The notes under the pieces were generated by a model that was not told the DNA's origin, searched no databases, and saw nothing but the letters and a program-made list of their open reading frames with translations. 64,000 nt of DNA. It comes from Druceiella hillmani. Lineage: Eukaryota > Arthropoda > Insecta > Lepidoptera > Hepialidae. The position numbers and the translations under genes are program-made. The stretch's first letter is position 1. Each line of letters starts with the position of its first letter. The stretch spans positions 3,844,501 to 3,908,500 of the forward strand of contig JAYKKI010000088.1 of NCBI GenBank assembly GCA_039881145.1, written 5' to 3'. Below, in pieces: positions 24,094 to 35,466 of the stretch.

Positions 24094-24136
24094 CTGTCCG
24101 TCTGTCCATCTATATGTCGGACGGACAGACGGACAG
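24094..24136. repeat. Perfect 14-bp hairpin in a 'gacggacagacgga' motif
   Basis: Arm 'ctgtccgtctgtcc' (24094-24107) pairs with 'ggacagacggacag' (24123-24136). Related 'gacggacagaaagacggaca' occurs at about 33420, and 'gtccgtccgtccg' at about 17822. 'aagggttc(g/c)atttttacc' follows two of these, so they are pieces of a dispersed repeat. Confidence 0.8.
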
Positions 24137-26013
24137 GACGAAATTATAAGGGTTCGGTTTCTGCCATTTGGCCAAGAAACCATAAAAAACCAGAAAGCAC
24201 AGAACACTGGAAAGAAAGAAGTAAGTTTTACAGATATTGTCAAAATTTCTTTAAGCAAAGATTTACAGGCCAGATCCCATTATGAGCAATAAATCATTAA
24301 AGTTTTCTAACTCCACATTATCACTCAATCCTTATAATTAATTAACAGATTATTACTTAACTAACTGACAGTGACAAATGCATAAAGGATTAATTTTATA
24401 ATCCTCCACTAGATGGCGGTAATTATTTTATGTTTCAAAAATGCGTTTAGTTCAATAACGTTTTATATTTATATATTAGTGAGTGCAGTATAATTATTAT
24501 CAGGCTCTGGGGCACTTGCAGGGTGCAACAAAGAGGAAGAAAGTTTGGATATCTAGCAAAATCACGAGTGCAGAAATTGGATAAGCAAGCAAAATTGCTA
24601 ATTATTCAATAAGTACTAAGCCTTCATTTTAATTTTGTTTATTAGCAATTAAATCTCATAACCACCTATCAACCAACAATTAATGATTACAAAATATATA
24701 TACTACCAAAATGCCAATGTTTTAAAAAAAGTTAGGATGACCAATAGACTTCCAATGACTGAGCAACACGTAGGTGTGGGAAAACTCTCATAGGCATAAC
24801 ACAATAGTGTTTTAAGTTACAAAACCGGATGGCTATCTGTAATAAAATTGTGATACAATATATATGTCAATGCTTGCAAGACATCTGAGAAACAGCATGA
24901 TTCTAATTTCCAAAGAACTGTGAAATGTAGCTCGCAAATTGTTACTTACTTAAAATATGTAGAAATAGTAAGTTTAAATAGTATATTTACACACATTGCT
25001 GTATGATCGTGTAAACATAAATTCAATTAGGTACAATTAAACACTATCATAACCAAAAGATAGGTAGGTAACCAAGTTATAGGGCTCTGCTATAATGCAC
25101 TTATAGTAACTATTTTTCGATCTATCATAGCATGGTATGACAGTCTTTGTGCTCACTGTACAATGTCTTCGGCTTAGTACTTCGAGTTAGTGCTTAAAGA
25201 GACAGGAGTTCATAAGTTTTTAAAAATTCTTCAAAAATTCACTATACAACAATAGTATACAAATGATACATCGATATAAAATATTCAGTACTTAATTTTG
25301 CAATAAACAGCCATACCAAAGCTCGTTTTTTTAATTTACACTATATTTAAGCATAAACAGCTGTTTTAGGTAAATTTTCGAATATTGAGTGATTGTACAC
25401 TTATTATAAAGGAAAGATTCTGAGTTCGTAGGAGTTAACCTCTAAAACTATTAAACCAATTCTCAAAAAATTCAAAAAATTTTCACCCTCTAAAAAATCA
25501 TACTGAGTCCTTGCGTATACACAAAATTTTATCTAGTATATATACATAAAACACTAGATTGCTTTTTTACCACTATTTAAGGTGTTTATGCCGAAATTGT
25601 TTTTTGTATAAAATATTAGTGTAGGTGGTCAGGTTAAGGATCTATGGTAATATCTTTGAGGTGTGTCCCAAAACAAAAGCAAACACGAAGCGAAACAAGT
25701 GAGGAGAAAACGGAGACAGCAATTGGTTGCAGGATTGAAAGTCATTCCGTGCAAGTTAAATCGTCAGCCGTCAAAATTGTGAACATCACAATGTATAACT
25801 GGACTAAATTGGTCCAACAATATAAAATAACAGCAACTCAAAAATCTTACAATAAAAGTACCTACACACAAATAATACTTCGTTACAAACAACTTTAAAA
25901 ACACTACTTATTGGAAAAAAAGTGAAAGCCCTAAACTGTATTTCAACTTTTATGCGTACGGTACTTAAAGTACTTTAATATTTTTCACTTATTTCATCAC
26001 AAAAAGCATATCC

Positions 26014-26051
26014 AAAAACATGTCATTTCATTTCGGAAATGACACGTTTTT
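26014..26051. repeat. Hairpin, 16-bp stem with one mismatch
   Basis: Arms 'aaaaacatgtcatttc' and 'gaaatgacacgttttt' with a 6-base loop. The surrounding stretch (about 25920-26050) recurs in opposite orientation at about 32565-32700 ('gccctaaactgt ... cacttatttcatcacaaaaag'). Confidence 0.8.
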
Positions 26052-26170
26052 GGGAAATGGTGTAATCAATACTGTATTTGAAAATCATTCACGAACGAAT
26101 ATTCTTTAACTAATTACAGTTATTTTCTCTTATGTGGTGTCAAATATTCTTTAACTAATTACAGTATATA

Positions 26171-27045
26171 CCTTCTGTATAAATCTTTACAGAATTGTTA
26201 AAAAAACAAGTTCAAGTTTATTCATTAAAATGTATTTCGTCACCTGCAAAGTAATCCCCATAACGCTGGACCTACTCTTCCGTTCACTTCTCATAGGCCG
26301 AAAACAATTTGGCCTTTAATTTCCCTGCAAATTCCGTTTGATGTCCTCAATCGAGTCTCCAATCAATGTTATCAATCATTCGATTCATTCAATTTAAGTT
26401 TTCCATTGTTTGATTTAATCATTCATTCCATTCATTCAATTCAATCGATAAACCAATGGCTTCAATCGATGTGCTTTTTGCAAGTAATTAAGCTTTTTCA
26501 GAACCAGTATTGCAAGGATGTATCTCATTGCAGAACTTTGGTTAAAATTCAATGAACAGTCATTTTATCAATGTTCAACTCTTGAGTCGCATCTCTATAT
26601 AATAATAATAATTTTCACACTAATTGTTTTGATTTATCAATGTCATTGTCAGTGGTAAATGTAGGCCATCTGGGACGAGGCAAATCTTCGACCACTTCAC
26701 GCCTCTCTCTAAACAATTTGTACCATTCGTAGGCCTATGTCTTTGACATGGTCAAGTCAAAATAAGAATTTTTTAACATTTTTAACGATTCGGCACAAGA
26801 AATTTTGTTTGAAATACAAAATTGAAGGCAAACACTTTGTTCAACTAATTTGTCTATAATAAAATTCACAGAGTAACTTTGAGGACAACCTATTTTGACA
26901 GCTGCTGTAAATACATTACTTGACAGATCACACTCAAGTTTGGCTTGGTAATTAAGGAAGGTTCTACCAACTTAGAAACAAATTACCGATTACTTTTACG
27001 TGATTCATTATTTTTAACGATTCCGGGTAGTTTTTATACAGAAAA
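26171..27045 (-). mobile_element. Deleted mariner element, copy 1
   Basis: It is bounded by TA dinucleotides (26169-26170 and 27046-27047). The inverted ends contain 'cttctgtataaa' on the left and 'tttatacagaaaa' on the right, with 'aacgattccgggtag' inside. On the minus strand, near the right end, the start of a mariner transposase can be read (DKLVEQSVCLQFC, then AYEWYKLF and EDLPR after changes). Near the left end is its C-terminus (around 26230-26360, GDYF motif). The middle with the catalytic residues is largely lost. It is about 875 bp where a full mariner is about 1.3 kb. Same family as 57388-58739. Confidence 0.8.
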
Positions 27046-27084
27046 TATAGATAACATTGTATAACTAAATTAAATACTTAAATA

Positions 27085-27195
27085 CTAACATAACAAGATA
27101 GCTCTGTTATTTTGCTTAGCTCTAACACAACAAGATAGCTCTGTTATTTTGCATAGCTCTAACATAACAAGATAGCTCTGTTATTTTAATAGCTA
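27085..27195. repeat. 37-bp tandem repeat, three units
   Basis: The unit 'ctaacataacaagatagctc' + 'tgttattttgcttagct' starts at 27085, 27122 and 27159. It lies directly beside the right end of the mariner relic and before the family A repeat. Confidence 0.9.
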
Positions 27196-27229
27196 TGATA
27201 TATTCATCTTTTACTTCCTTTTGTCCATA

Positions 27230-27850
27230 AATAAAATGAGCCAAGTCAATAGAACAATTCTACAACGAGAACTAGATCCTGACCACAGAGGTCCGATTTC
27301 TCTTTGTTCTATATACAACTACAGTGGCTGAAGGTTGCCTAGAAAACTTGACACTGGGAAGGATATTAGTCACTCTATACATGTTATGATTAATTGCATG
27401 GAAGCCACACAGTTTAAGATCACAGATGGAGATCTTATCTTCATTTGAATTACTGAGACAAGTACTAATATTATTTTCCTTTAATTTATTATGTCATCAG
27501 TTCTTTATAATCGGTTTTGATACAATCGTAATTTCCTTATCTATCAATTCACCTATATCCTGCATTATTCATTAAGTTATGTTATGTTTTAATGATGAAG
27601 CCAAATTATAACTAGATAAATTGAATATTTTCTAGAGAACAGTATGATCTATATGAAAGAAAATAAATGTACCATAAATTAAAATTATTACTGAAATGAC
27701 GAACATAACATCTTGATGGAAATCAGCGTTGTTAAGACACTCCCTCGTAATGGGGTCCCAGAAAAGAATAGCTCTCATGGTTGTTTACCATGTCTTGTTA
27801 TGAACAAGCACGAAAGTATAGATAGAAAGAAACAAACTGAAAGAATTACA
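27230..27850 (+). repeat. Dispersed repeat family A, copy 2 (uninterrupted)
   Basis: It has the same block order as 20300-21515, but without the piggyBac insert and with a single 34-bp-type unit. It supplies the empty site: 'cacagtttaagatcacagatgg'. It also has 'tgatggaaatcagcgttgtt' and 'agctctcatggttgtttacc'. Confidence 0.78.
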
Positions 27851-29010
27851 AAAACAACAGCTAATGAAATTGGCACACTTATACGATATAATCGTAAAAA
27901 ATCAATTAGAATAAAAAACAGAATTAACCACTTCTAATAATGTTTTTTGAAAGTGATTGATATTTTTAGATAAGTTACGTTTCCTTTTCTTTACCACAAC
28001 CCTTCCACTTGACTTTCTCCTACAGACATCGGTTAAACACGTCAGTTCTCTTGGACCTAGAAAATCAAATTTTTTGGATGTCGAAATGTTTGGTTCACGC
28101 TTAACCCATTTGTCAACTATGGTTGAAGAATTCGTTTATTCTTTTTTCTTAATTCTTGGGCAAGCATAATGTTAATAATTAATTAGTTAGGAATCACAAG
28201 TTGAATCAATCACATCTTTAATTCTGCAAATATCCATTCGACTAATTGCTAGAGAAGTATAAAAGCATTGCTAGAAAAATACCAATTGGTGAGTGGGATT
28301 GTTACGTCTAGTCTTTTTGAATATTTATATACAACAATATAGAATTTGGCTTAGAAAAATTCATGTTTATAGCTTTGTCATATGATAAAATCTATAACCA
28401 TTATAATTTTGTTATATGAATAATAAAATTTTAGAAATTGTTCAAAATTTTCTAACAAAACTGCAAGAATTTGCCTATTTTACACTACCCTAGCTGATAT
28501 CGAATGTCATAAATGTGTTCCTCATCCGATAATCTCAAATTAATGGAATTTGAAAGTCACTTCAATAATACAAATATATTTTATATTAATAACGATGTGT
28601 CATAGGACATATAGTATTGGATGGAAAATGGATCACCATTCTGAATGATTTTAATTTAGAATTGTAGTTTATTTTATAGATTTTTTTAATTGATGTGAAT
28701 TTTGATAAATTCTAAAAAATTTACGTGCAAGTATTTTTACTTAAAGGAAATTTTACTAACTGCATCTGTATCAAAGTTGCTTTAAAACATAAAACATTGC
28801 CGAGAATATTTTCCAGGTTCTTGACTTGTTCATCAATTTTTAATTATGCTTCAATTGGCTATATTTTTTTGCAAGACGCTATAAAGATATGCTTATATTG
28901 CATTAGTTGTTACTCAATAAGTGAATGACTGAGGCTTAAAAATGAATGCGTTGACATAAAAAATTATGCAATCATGTACGGTTGACATATTTGACACAGC
29001 AATACGTTTT

Positions 29011-29045
29011 TTAATCACAGCAAATTTGTCAATTGCTGTGATTAA
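29011..29045. repeat. Perfect 13-bp hairpin
   Basis: Arms 'ttaatcacagcaa' (29011-29023) and 'ttgctgtgattaa' (29033-29045). Confidence 0.8.
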
Positions 29046-29385
29046 GACCCGTTTTTTTCTCAATGTCTGAATTGGAGGAAAAATTTATTGATCTTAATAA
29101 TTTGGCTAAATCAACTACAGTGATAAACACTGTTACTATGTACAATTCTTTACATAATAATGACTGATCACAAATGGGGATATCAAATAATTACTAAATA
29201 ATATACTCCTTCGGTGTCAGGATACAAATTTTTCAAATTGAAAAAATATGTCAAAGGTTCAAAATAAAATCAATTTTTTTCTAATTGAGACTTAAATATG
29301 ACATAGCTAATTTATTTTAATTAGAGTTGGAGTGTTTCAATCATTTAGCTACAGAAATGACATTTTAAAACTCATCATTATTAAT

Positions 29386-29652
29386 AGTCTATCTTGGTCC
29401 ACTACTGGACAGGGATCTCCCATTGGAGGTAACACTCATAATTGCATGCTGGGCAGGTGGGTTAGACGAATGCAGTGAGTAGTTTCTCACCCAGTAGCTC
29501 TGCTGCCTGTCACTGGTCTGTGTCATTTTAGCTACGCAATTACAAACATCATTCCATTCCCACTCGAAGAGGGGCCAGGAATTAAACCCAAGAACCAGCT
29601 GTGCACTGCAAAATCAATGGTCGTAAAACATGTGATCAACCACCAAGGCGGC
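29386..29652. repeat. Interspersed repeat with 'tccactactggacagggatc' motif
   Basis: GC-richer than its surroundings. It contains 'gtctatcttggtccactact' and 'ggacagggatctcccattgg', a motif familiar from interspersed repeats of many insect genomes, then 'gggccaggaattaaaccca'. The last part repeats 'ccaaggcggcgactatt / ccaaggcggtgactatt' 30 bases apart. The element class cannot be settled by eye. Confidence 0.5.
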
Positions 29653-31689
29653 GACTATTAACAACTTACCAAGGCGGTGACTATTTCATTAATTGTTCAT
29701 TGTCTATATTTCAAAATACACAAAGAAAAATTAACGAAACAGACATAGCAAAGAAATGAAATTAATTTTTTAATTTTATGTCAAGCAAGAGAACTCACAC
29801 TACGCGTTCCGTACATAGTATTTCCGTTATTTTGTTCGTACATATATTTTAAAAATATTAATTTTCTACAACGTAAATATATTACTTCACCTTTCATAGG
29901 TGTAAAAACATGGTGTAAACTTAAAAATTATAATATAATTCTTCTATAACCTTGCGCAAAGGTTGTAAAAAGTAAAAAAGCTTTTAAAAATCCTGTTTTT
30001 TCTATAATTTTAGTTTGAGTAGTTTCGAAAATAAAGGAGAAACTTTCAAACAATATCCCATTTTTATATACGGAATTAAAAAAATTTTTCTATTAAGATA
30101 TGTGCGGGTTAATATGTTTTATTACTATGCCAAATTTCAAGTTTCTACATCAAGTAGTTCCTCAGGAACACGCTGTGACAAACGTACAGACAGATATGTG
30201 AATTGAAATTAGAAGGGTTCCATTTTTCCTTTTGAGGTAGCGAACCTTAAAAAAGATAGTATTCTTTGATTTTTAGGATTCAATATAAAACTCATGAATA
30301 ATTTATAGTGTCCAGGTAAAAAAAAAATGTTGAGAATAATTGGGTAATGAATAATAATGATTTATTTTGAGTTAAACTTTTAAACAATTACAGCTATGTT
30401 AAAATAATGTATGAAAATATTGCAGACAATGTGAAAATCTACAAAAATGTTCAACAGTATGTGTTGCTAATTATTAATAATTCACTGTTACGACTGCTCT
30501 TTTGTTAGAAAATTGGACCGTTACAATTGCATTAAAATAATGTTTGAAAAAATTGTACCCAACAATGACATTTACAAGAAAGTTAAAGGATGTACATACA
30601 TGGTTTAATTATTATTGATTATTTGAAGTATTTCTATGTTACTATCTAATTATTTTAGATTGCTTGTCATAAACGTTTTTATGTTACAAGATATACGCTT
30701 AACAGAGAAACAAACGTTATGGGAGAAATGCTTTTATGTTACTGTTTTGTATTCAATAAAACACGGAACAAATAACTAAATTATTGAGAACACTGTCAAT
30801 AATTAACAGGAAACAATCATTATATAAAAAAAACTATTAAAGGAAAATGCAGTCATGGCCTCTTTTTTGGCTAAACTGGAAGGGACATTTACTAAATTGA
30901 ATTATAAGAAAACAATAAATACAACTATATTAAATTTAAAGTAATAGTAAGACAAATAGGTAGATGTGAAATATTTAAATTTGTTTATATTTTTATTTTC
31001 AAGTATTTTTATTTGAACGAATTAAAAATGAAAAAGCAACTATTCAGATAGTTGTCAATAATAAAATATTAATTTTATTTTATTTTTATGAAATAATCAT
31101 ATAAATAACAATCTATTGAAAATCGATTTTTCATTTTATAATTGCCGTAACTGTTAGCCGACAAGACGCGACGCTGGCTGAAACAAGTCAGAAAGAGCCG
31201 ATATGACCCGAAGCTGTCTAAAAGGCACACCGCGACTTGCCATAAGAACGTTTTAACCACCATCCAAACGCACCATTAGATGTTTCACACCAAAATCACC
31301 ACTAGCACAGAAATGTAATAACCCTTAAAAGGACAACCTTTTGATATGACAAAATTTTGGTATTTACCTAAAAGCAGACAAATGTATATCGGAACAAACT
31401 TACATTTCATTTGCCTTTATTGCAAGTTAACTGAAATAATTTAATTTAAAAATTCCAAACAAATACTAGTATAAACTTGCACATTGCTTAGAAGCTTAAT
31501 ACTTCGCAAATAGTGCTTACAAATAAAAAAATTGTAATTAAACCCTCAATATTATTTTAAAAGACCATTATGTGGAAGTCTGAAATGGTTTCTCCGCACC
31601 TAACCTCATTTCATTAAAGTTATTCAAGTTCTAAACTCATTTCAAGTCACATAACATCGCTCCTGCTTACATTTTCCTTTGCCAGCATG

Positions 31690-32342
31690 TTTGAATTTGC
31701 CTTCAAAAAATTAGGAAGGCTTATCTCATTCATAAGGGTTCTTGGAACTCTTTCTATTATTTCTTTCTATCTACACTTTCACATCTGTTTACGCCAAGGC
31801 ATTATAACGGCAATGAGAGCTCCGCTTTTACGGTATTCCAAATGGTGGGAAGACTCCGACCATTGCCCGCTGATTTAAATCATGTTTTTACATATTTCAT
31901 TTTAGTAACTTTTTCATTATTGTAAATTTTTTAGCACTCTAGAAAATATTCTATTTGCTTAGTTGTAATGTGGTTCTATCCCGAAAAGCATTGAAACATA
32001 ATAATTTGATGAGTAACACAGGATATGGGTGGAGTGACAGATAAGGAACTTATGATTGTACCAAACCCTATTTTAAAGAATGAATGATAAAAGGAATTAA
32101 AGAAAAAATGAAGGATTGTCTCAGTAGCATAACAAGTGAAGAGTAGATCACCGTGTGTGACCTTCAACTGTGTGCTTCCATGCAATTAATCGAACATGTA
32201 TAGAATGACTAATCATTTCTGACATCAAGCTCACTATGCAACCTTCAGCCACCATAGTTCTGTAAATATAACAAATGGGATCCAATATATATGATGAGGA
32301 TCTAGTCCTCAGTACAGAACTGTTATGTTCACTTGGCTCGTT
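31690..32342 (-). repeat. Dispersed repeat family A, copy 3 (minus strand)
   Basis: Read on the minus strand it gives 'gagccaagtgaacataac', 'ctagatcctcatc', 'attgcatggaagcacacag', 'tcacacacggtgatctac', 'agcggagctctcattgccgt' and 'gtgtagatagaaagaaataa', in the same order as copies 1 and 2. The TTAA of the insertion site reads TTGA here, with no insert. Confidence 0.75.
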
Positions 32343-32809
32343 TGAATTTGGAAAAAAATTTTAAAAACAAAATTTTTTATTTCTGCGAATTAACATAGCG
32401 CCTTCTAGTTAACTTCTATTAAAAATTTAATTAGTCTTTATTTAGTTGTTCGATGTTATCTACATATAGGCATCATACAAGAGAAAATACAAATATTCAT
32501 TCATGAATGCATTTAAAATCATGAGGAATCAAATATAGAATTTCCCAGAAAAATATTTCCAAAATGAAATGACACTAGATGGATACACTTTTTGTGATGA
32601 AATATGTAAAAAATATTACAGTACTTCACCTTAAATATCGCTTGCATAAAGGTTTAAACACAGTTTAGGGCTTTTCCTTTTTTCCAATTAATAATGGAAA
32701 AATTTTCTGGATTAAAAGTTATACGTGTTTTAAAAGTTCTTTTTAACAATGTGATACATTGTTAAAAACCTTTATTGTAAAATGAATTTATGATAGTTTT
32801 TCAACCAAT

Positions 32810-33075
32810 AACTAGACAAACTGAAAGTTTTTTAGAGTGCTGTACAATTTCTACCAAAAAAAGAAATGTACAATAAAAAATAAAGTTACTAAAATGCGAT
32901 ACATAAAAACATTTTGATGTAAATCAGCGGGGTAGAAAGACTATCTCCATGTGGAATATCGCAAAAGCGGAACTCTCATGGCTGTTTACCATGCCTTGGC
33001 GTAAAATGACATCAGAGTGTAACACTGCAAAATGAGATAAGATAAAAGGACTACGCATTCTTTTGAAGTCAAATT
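32810..33075 (+). repeat. Dispersed repeat family A, copy 4 (right half)
   Basis: Only the second half is present: 'ttgatgtaaatcagcggggt', 'atctccatgtggaatatcgc' and 'cggaactctcatggctgttt'. It lies close to copy 3 in opposite orientation. The ORF at 32924-33118 on the minus strand is within this repeat and not a gene. Confidence 0.7.
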
Positions 33076-34726
33076 CCAATGTGCAAGCAATAGAAAGTAC
33101 AAACCAGAGTGAAGTCATGTGGCTTGAAACAATTGGGTTAAGCGCGTGTAACTTGGAAGGACTTGGGGTTCTAACTAAAACTTTTGGTTTTTAAGCTCCA
33201 TTTGTGAATTATTTTAAGCCTTCAAAGTGATATGCAAATGAGAAAATTCTCTAAAAATTCTCAATATTAATAAAAGACCATTATGATAGGTACATTAGAA
33301 AAAAATATCTATTAAGGTTTTACTACACATTCATTGAGATCTCTATATAAAGCATCTGCTTACTAAATTTCATGCCCGTAAAGTCTGAAACTGTAGAAAC
33401 TAAACGATTATGACTACTGCGACGGACAGAAAGACGGACATTACAAAAAATATAAAGGTTCCATTTTTACCATTTGACTAGGAGACCCTAAGCTACCCTA
33501 TCTCTGTATATTATTTCTCAAAGGTGTTTTTTTTTTCAGTACGCCACATCTCTCTCAAACCCAATGATTGAGCTATCAATTTGAAGATTATTTTCACCGC
33601 TAATGACAAAAAAATAAACAAACAATTTAAAATTAATTTTTGCATTTTTTAATTCTTTATATATTATTTCTCAAAGATGTTTATATTTTAACCAGCGCCA
33701 TCTACTGACAATATGTTTAACTGACATGTATTATCATTCAGTGACTTACAAATTATTCGCGCAAGCCAACTAGTACATAAAAATTTTTAACACTACACTA
33801 CTTAGAATTGCAGTATAATCTTTCTACGATCAAAAAAACTTATCCTTGTCTACCTGTCTTATTATTAGAATAAATATAAAAAGCAGATTTAAATGCGCAT
33901 TAAGCTTGACACGCTCATTAAGCTCGCTAAAATTAGTTTAAAGGTCCATAGATTATATTGTAGCATTATAAAAATTTCACTGCCGAAATTAAATTTCTTA
34001 ATAATTCATTCTAAAACAATTCCGACAATAAACATTATGAAAACTGTATTATTATAGTAATTAACTTCAAGTAATAGTATTTATATACTTATGTACATAG
34101 TATAAGTTGCCATTGGTACACCTATGCGTATTTAACTGGCTCATTGAATTAACCTGTATGTGCATACCCACATAGAGTCGATAGTGTAGTACTTACTCCC
34201 ACCCTTACCCATGTAGGTTTTAGGGCGGTGAAACTGTTAACAAGCATTGTTACATATTGATATATACAAATGTCAATCCCGTGCCAATCTGTATTTGAAG
34301 ATTTCCCGTGGTCTTTACCAGGTAATCCGTCCAACTAGCAAGAGGCCATCCCCCTATGAGTGTTTCGGCACGTTGATGTCATTCAAGAACCTCCTCTCCA
34401 CCAGCGGTTGTCGGATCTGCGCAATACATAACCTACCTAACGCCTATTCAAACTGCTAATCCTACAAGCAATGTTGGTGACCACAATTCTCCTACGAATC
34501 TCCTCCAAAGAGAAACGCTCTCGTGAAACTCTCGAAAGAGAAACCTGTATAACCCTTTCCATAGCTCTCTGTGTGACTTGGACAGGCCGCGTCTGACTTC
34601 TCTATCTGTTGGAAAATTCTGCTTAGGTCTCTGCCAAGGTTATCATTCTGTCCAGTGATTACGCCGTAACCACTGTATTGTCGGCAAATTGAAGGTGAGT
34701 AATAAAATTAACTGCCATTGATATTA

Positions 34727-35170
34727 TTACCAAACCCTTTCTAATCCTAGAGCCTTCTTTTTAATTTTTTTGAATTGAATACATCTTTTAACGCAGTGGT
34801 GAAGATTTTCGGAAAACTTACGTCTTCTTGTCTTACCCATTTCTATTTGGATTTCTATAGCCGGTTTTTCATTCTCGTTCTGCAATGGAACTGCTTTACC
34901 GTACAAACACTTTAATATATCGGTGATCAATATAGCAGCGCTGTATAGACTGAAGCACAGCCCAGTTTTCAAGACTTTCTCATAGTTCACAAATGCTAGA
35001 CATAGCATATGTATGTGGTCTATGGTAATATAGCCCTTTCGGAAACCAGCTTGTTCGGGAGGCTGGAAGTAATCAACCGCGCACATGAGTCAGTTCGTGA
35101 TAACTCCCGAAAACAACTTGTAAATGTAGCTCAGGAGTGTGATCGGTCTGTGATTCTTCAGTAGGGAATA
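34727..35170 (-). pseudogene. Non-LTR retrotransposon reverse transcriptase relic
   Basis: The minus strand reads NHRPITLLSYIYKLFSG, then after a stop CAVDYFQPPEQAGFRKGY and TIDHIHMLCL. This is the RT finger-palm block (YRPIxLLxxxxKLFxxxI ... QxGFRxGxSTxDHI) of LINE elements. LAFVNYEKVL follows, a decayed AFVDYEKAF whose catalytic Asp is Asn. The GVRQGD block appears only as IEMGKTRRRKFS. The FADD motif was not found. The nearby stretch 34140-34690 may belong to the same element but is not readable. Long dead. Confidence 0.68.
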
Positions 35171-35420
35171 CTTTTTATTGAGTAAAAAATGCCAAGTTTC
35201 GTCTTAAACGAATTATACCATTACTTGGTTAAAAACTACTACCTATGTGTTTATTTCATATCATGACCTATATCTATAAAATGTTTCATTAAAACCAGCC
35301 CAGCCTTTTAGACGTAATTCAGTATTAAATATCTATTTTCCGTAGTATTAACTTCTATATGAGCAAAGCTTTTGTGTTTCTTTGCCACACAAACTATACA
35401 CATGTCAAATTGAGTAGAGA

Positions 35421-35466
35421 TTTGTTGCCTAGTTGTTGAGTAATAACTCCACAACTAGGCAACAAA
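35421..35466. repeat. Perfect 16-bp hairpin
   Basis: Arms 'tttgttgcctagttgt' (35421-35436) and 'acaactaggcaacaaa' (35451-35466) around 'tgagtaataactcc'. Confidence 0.85.
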
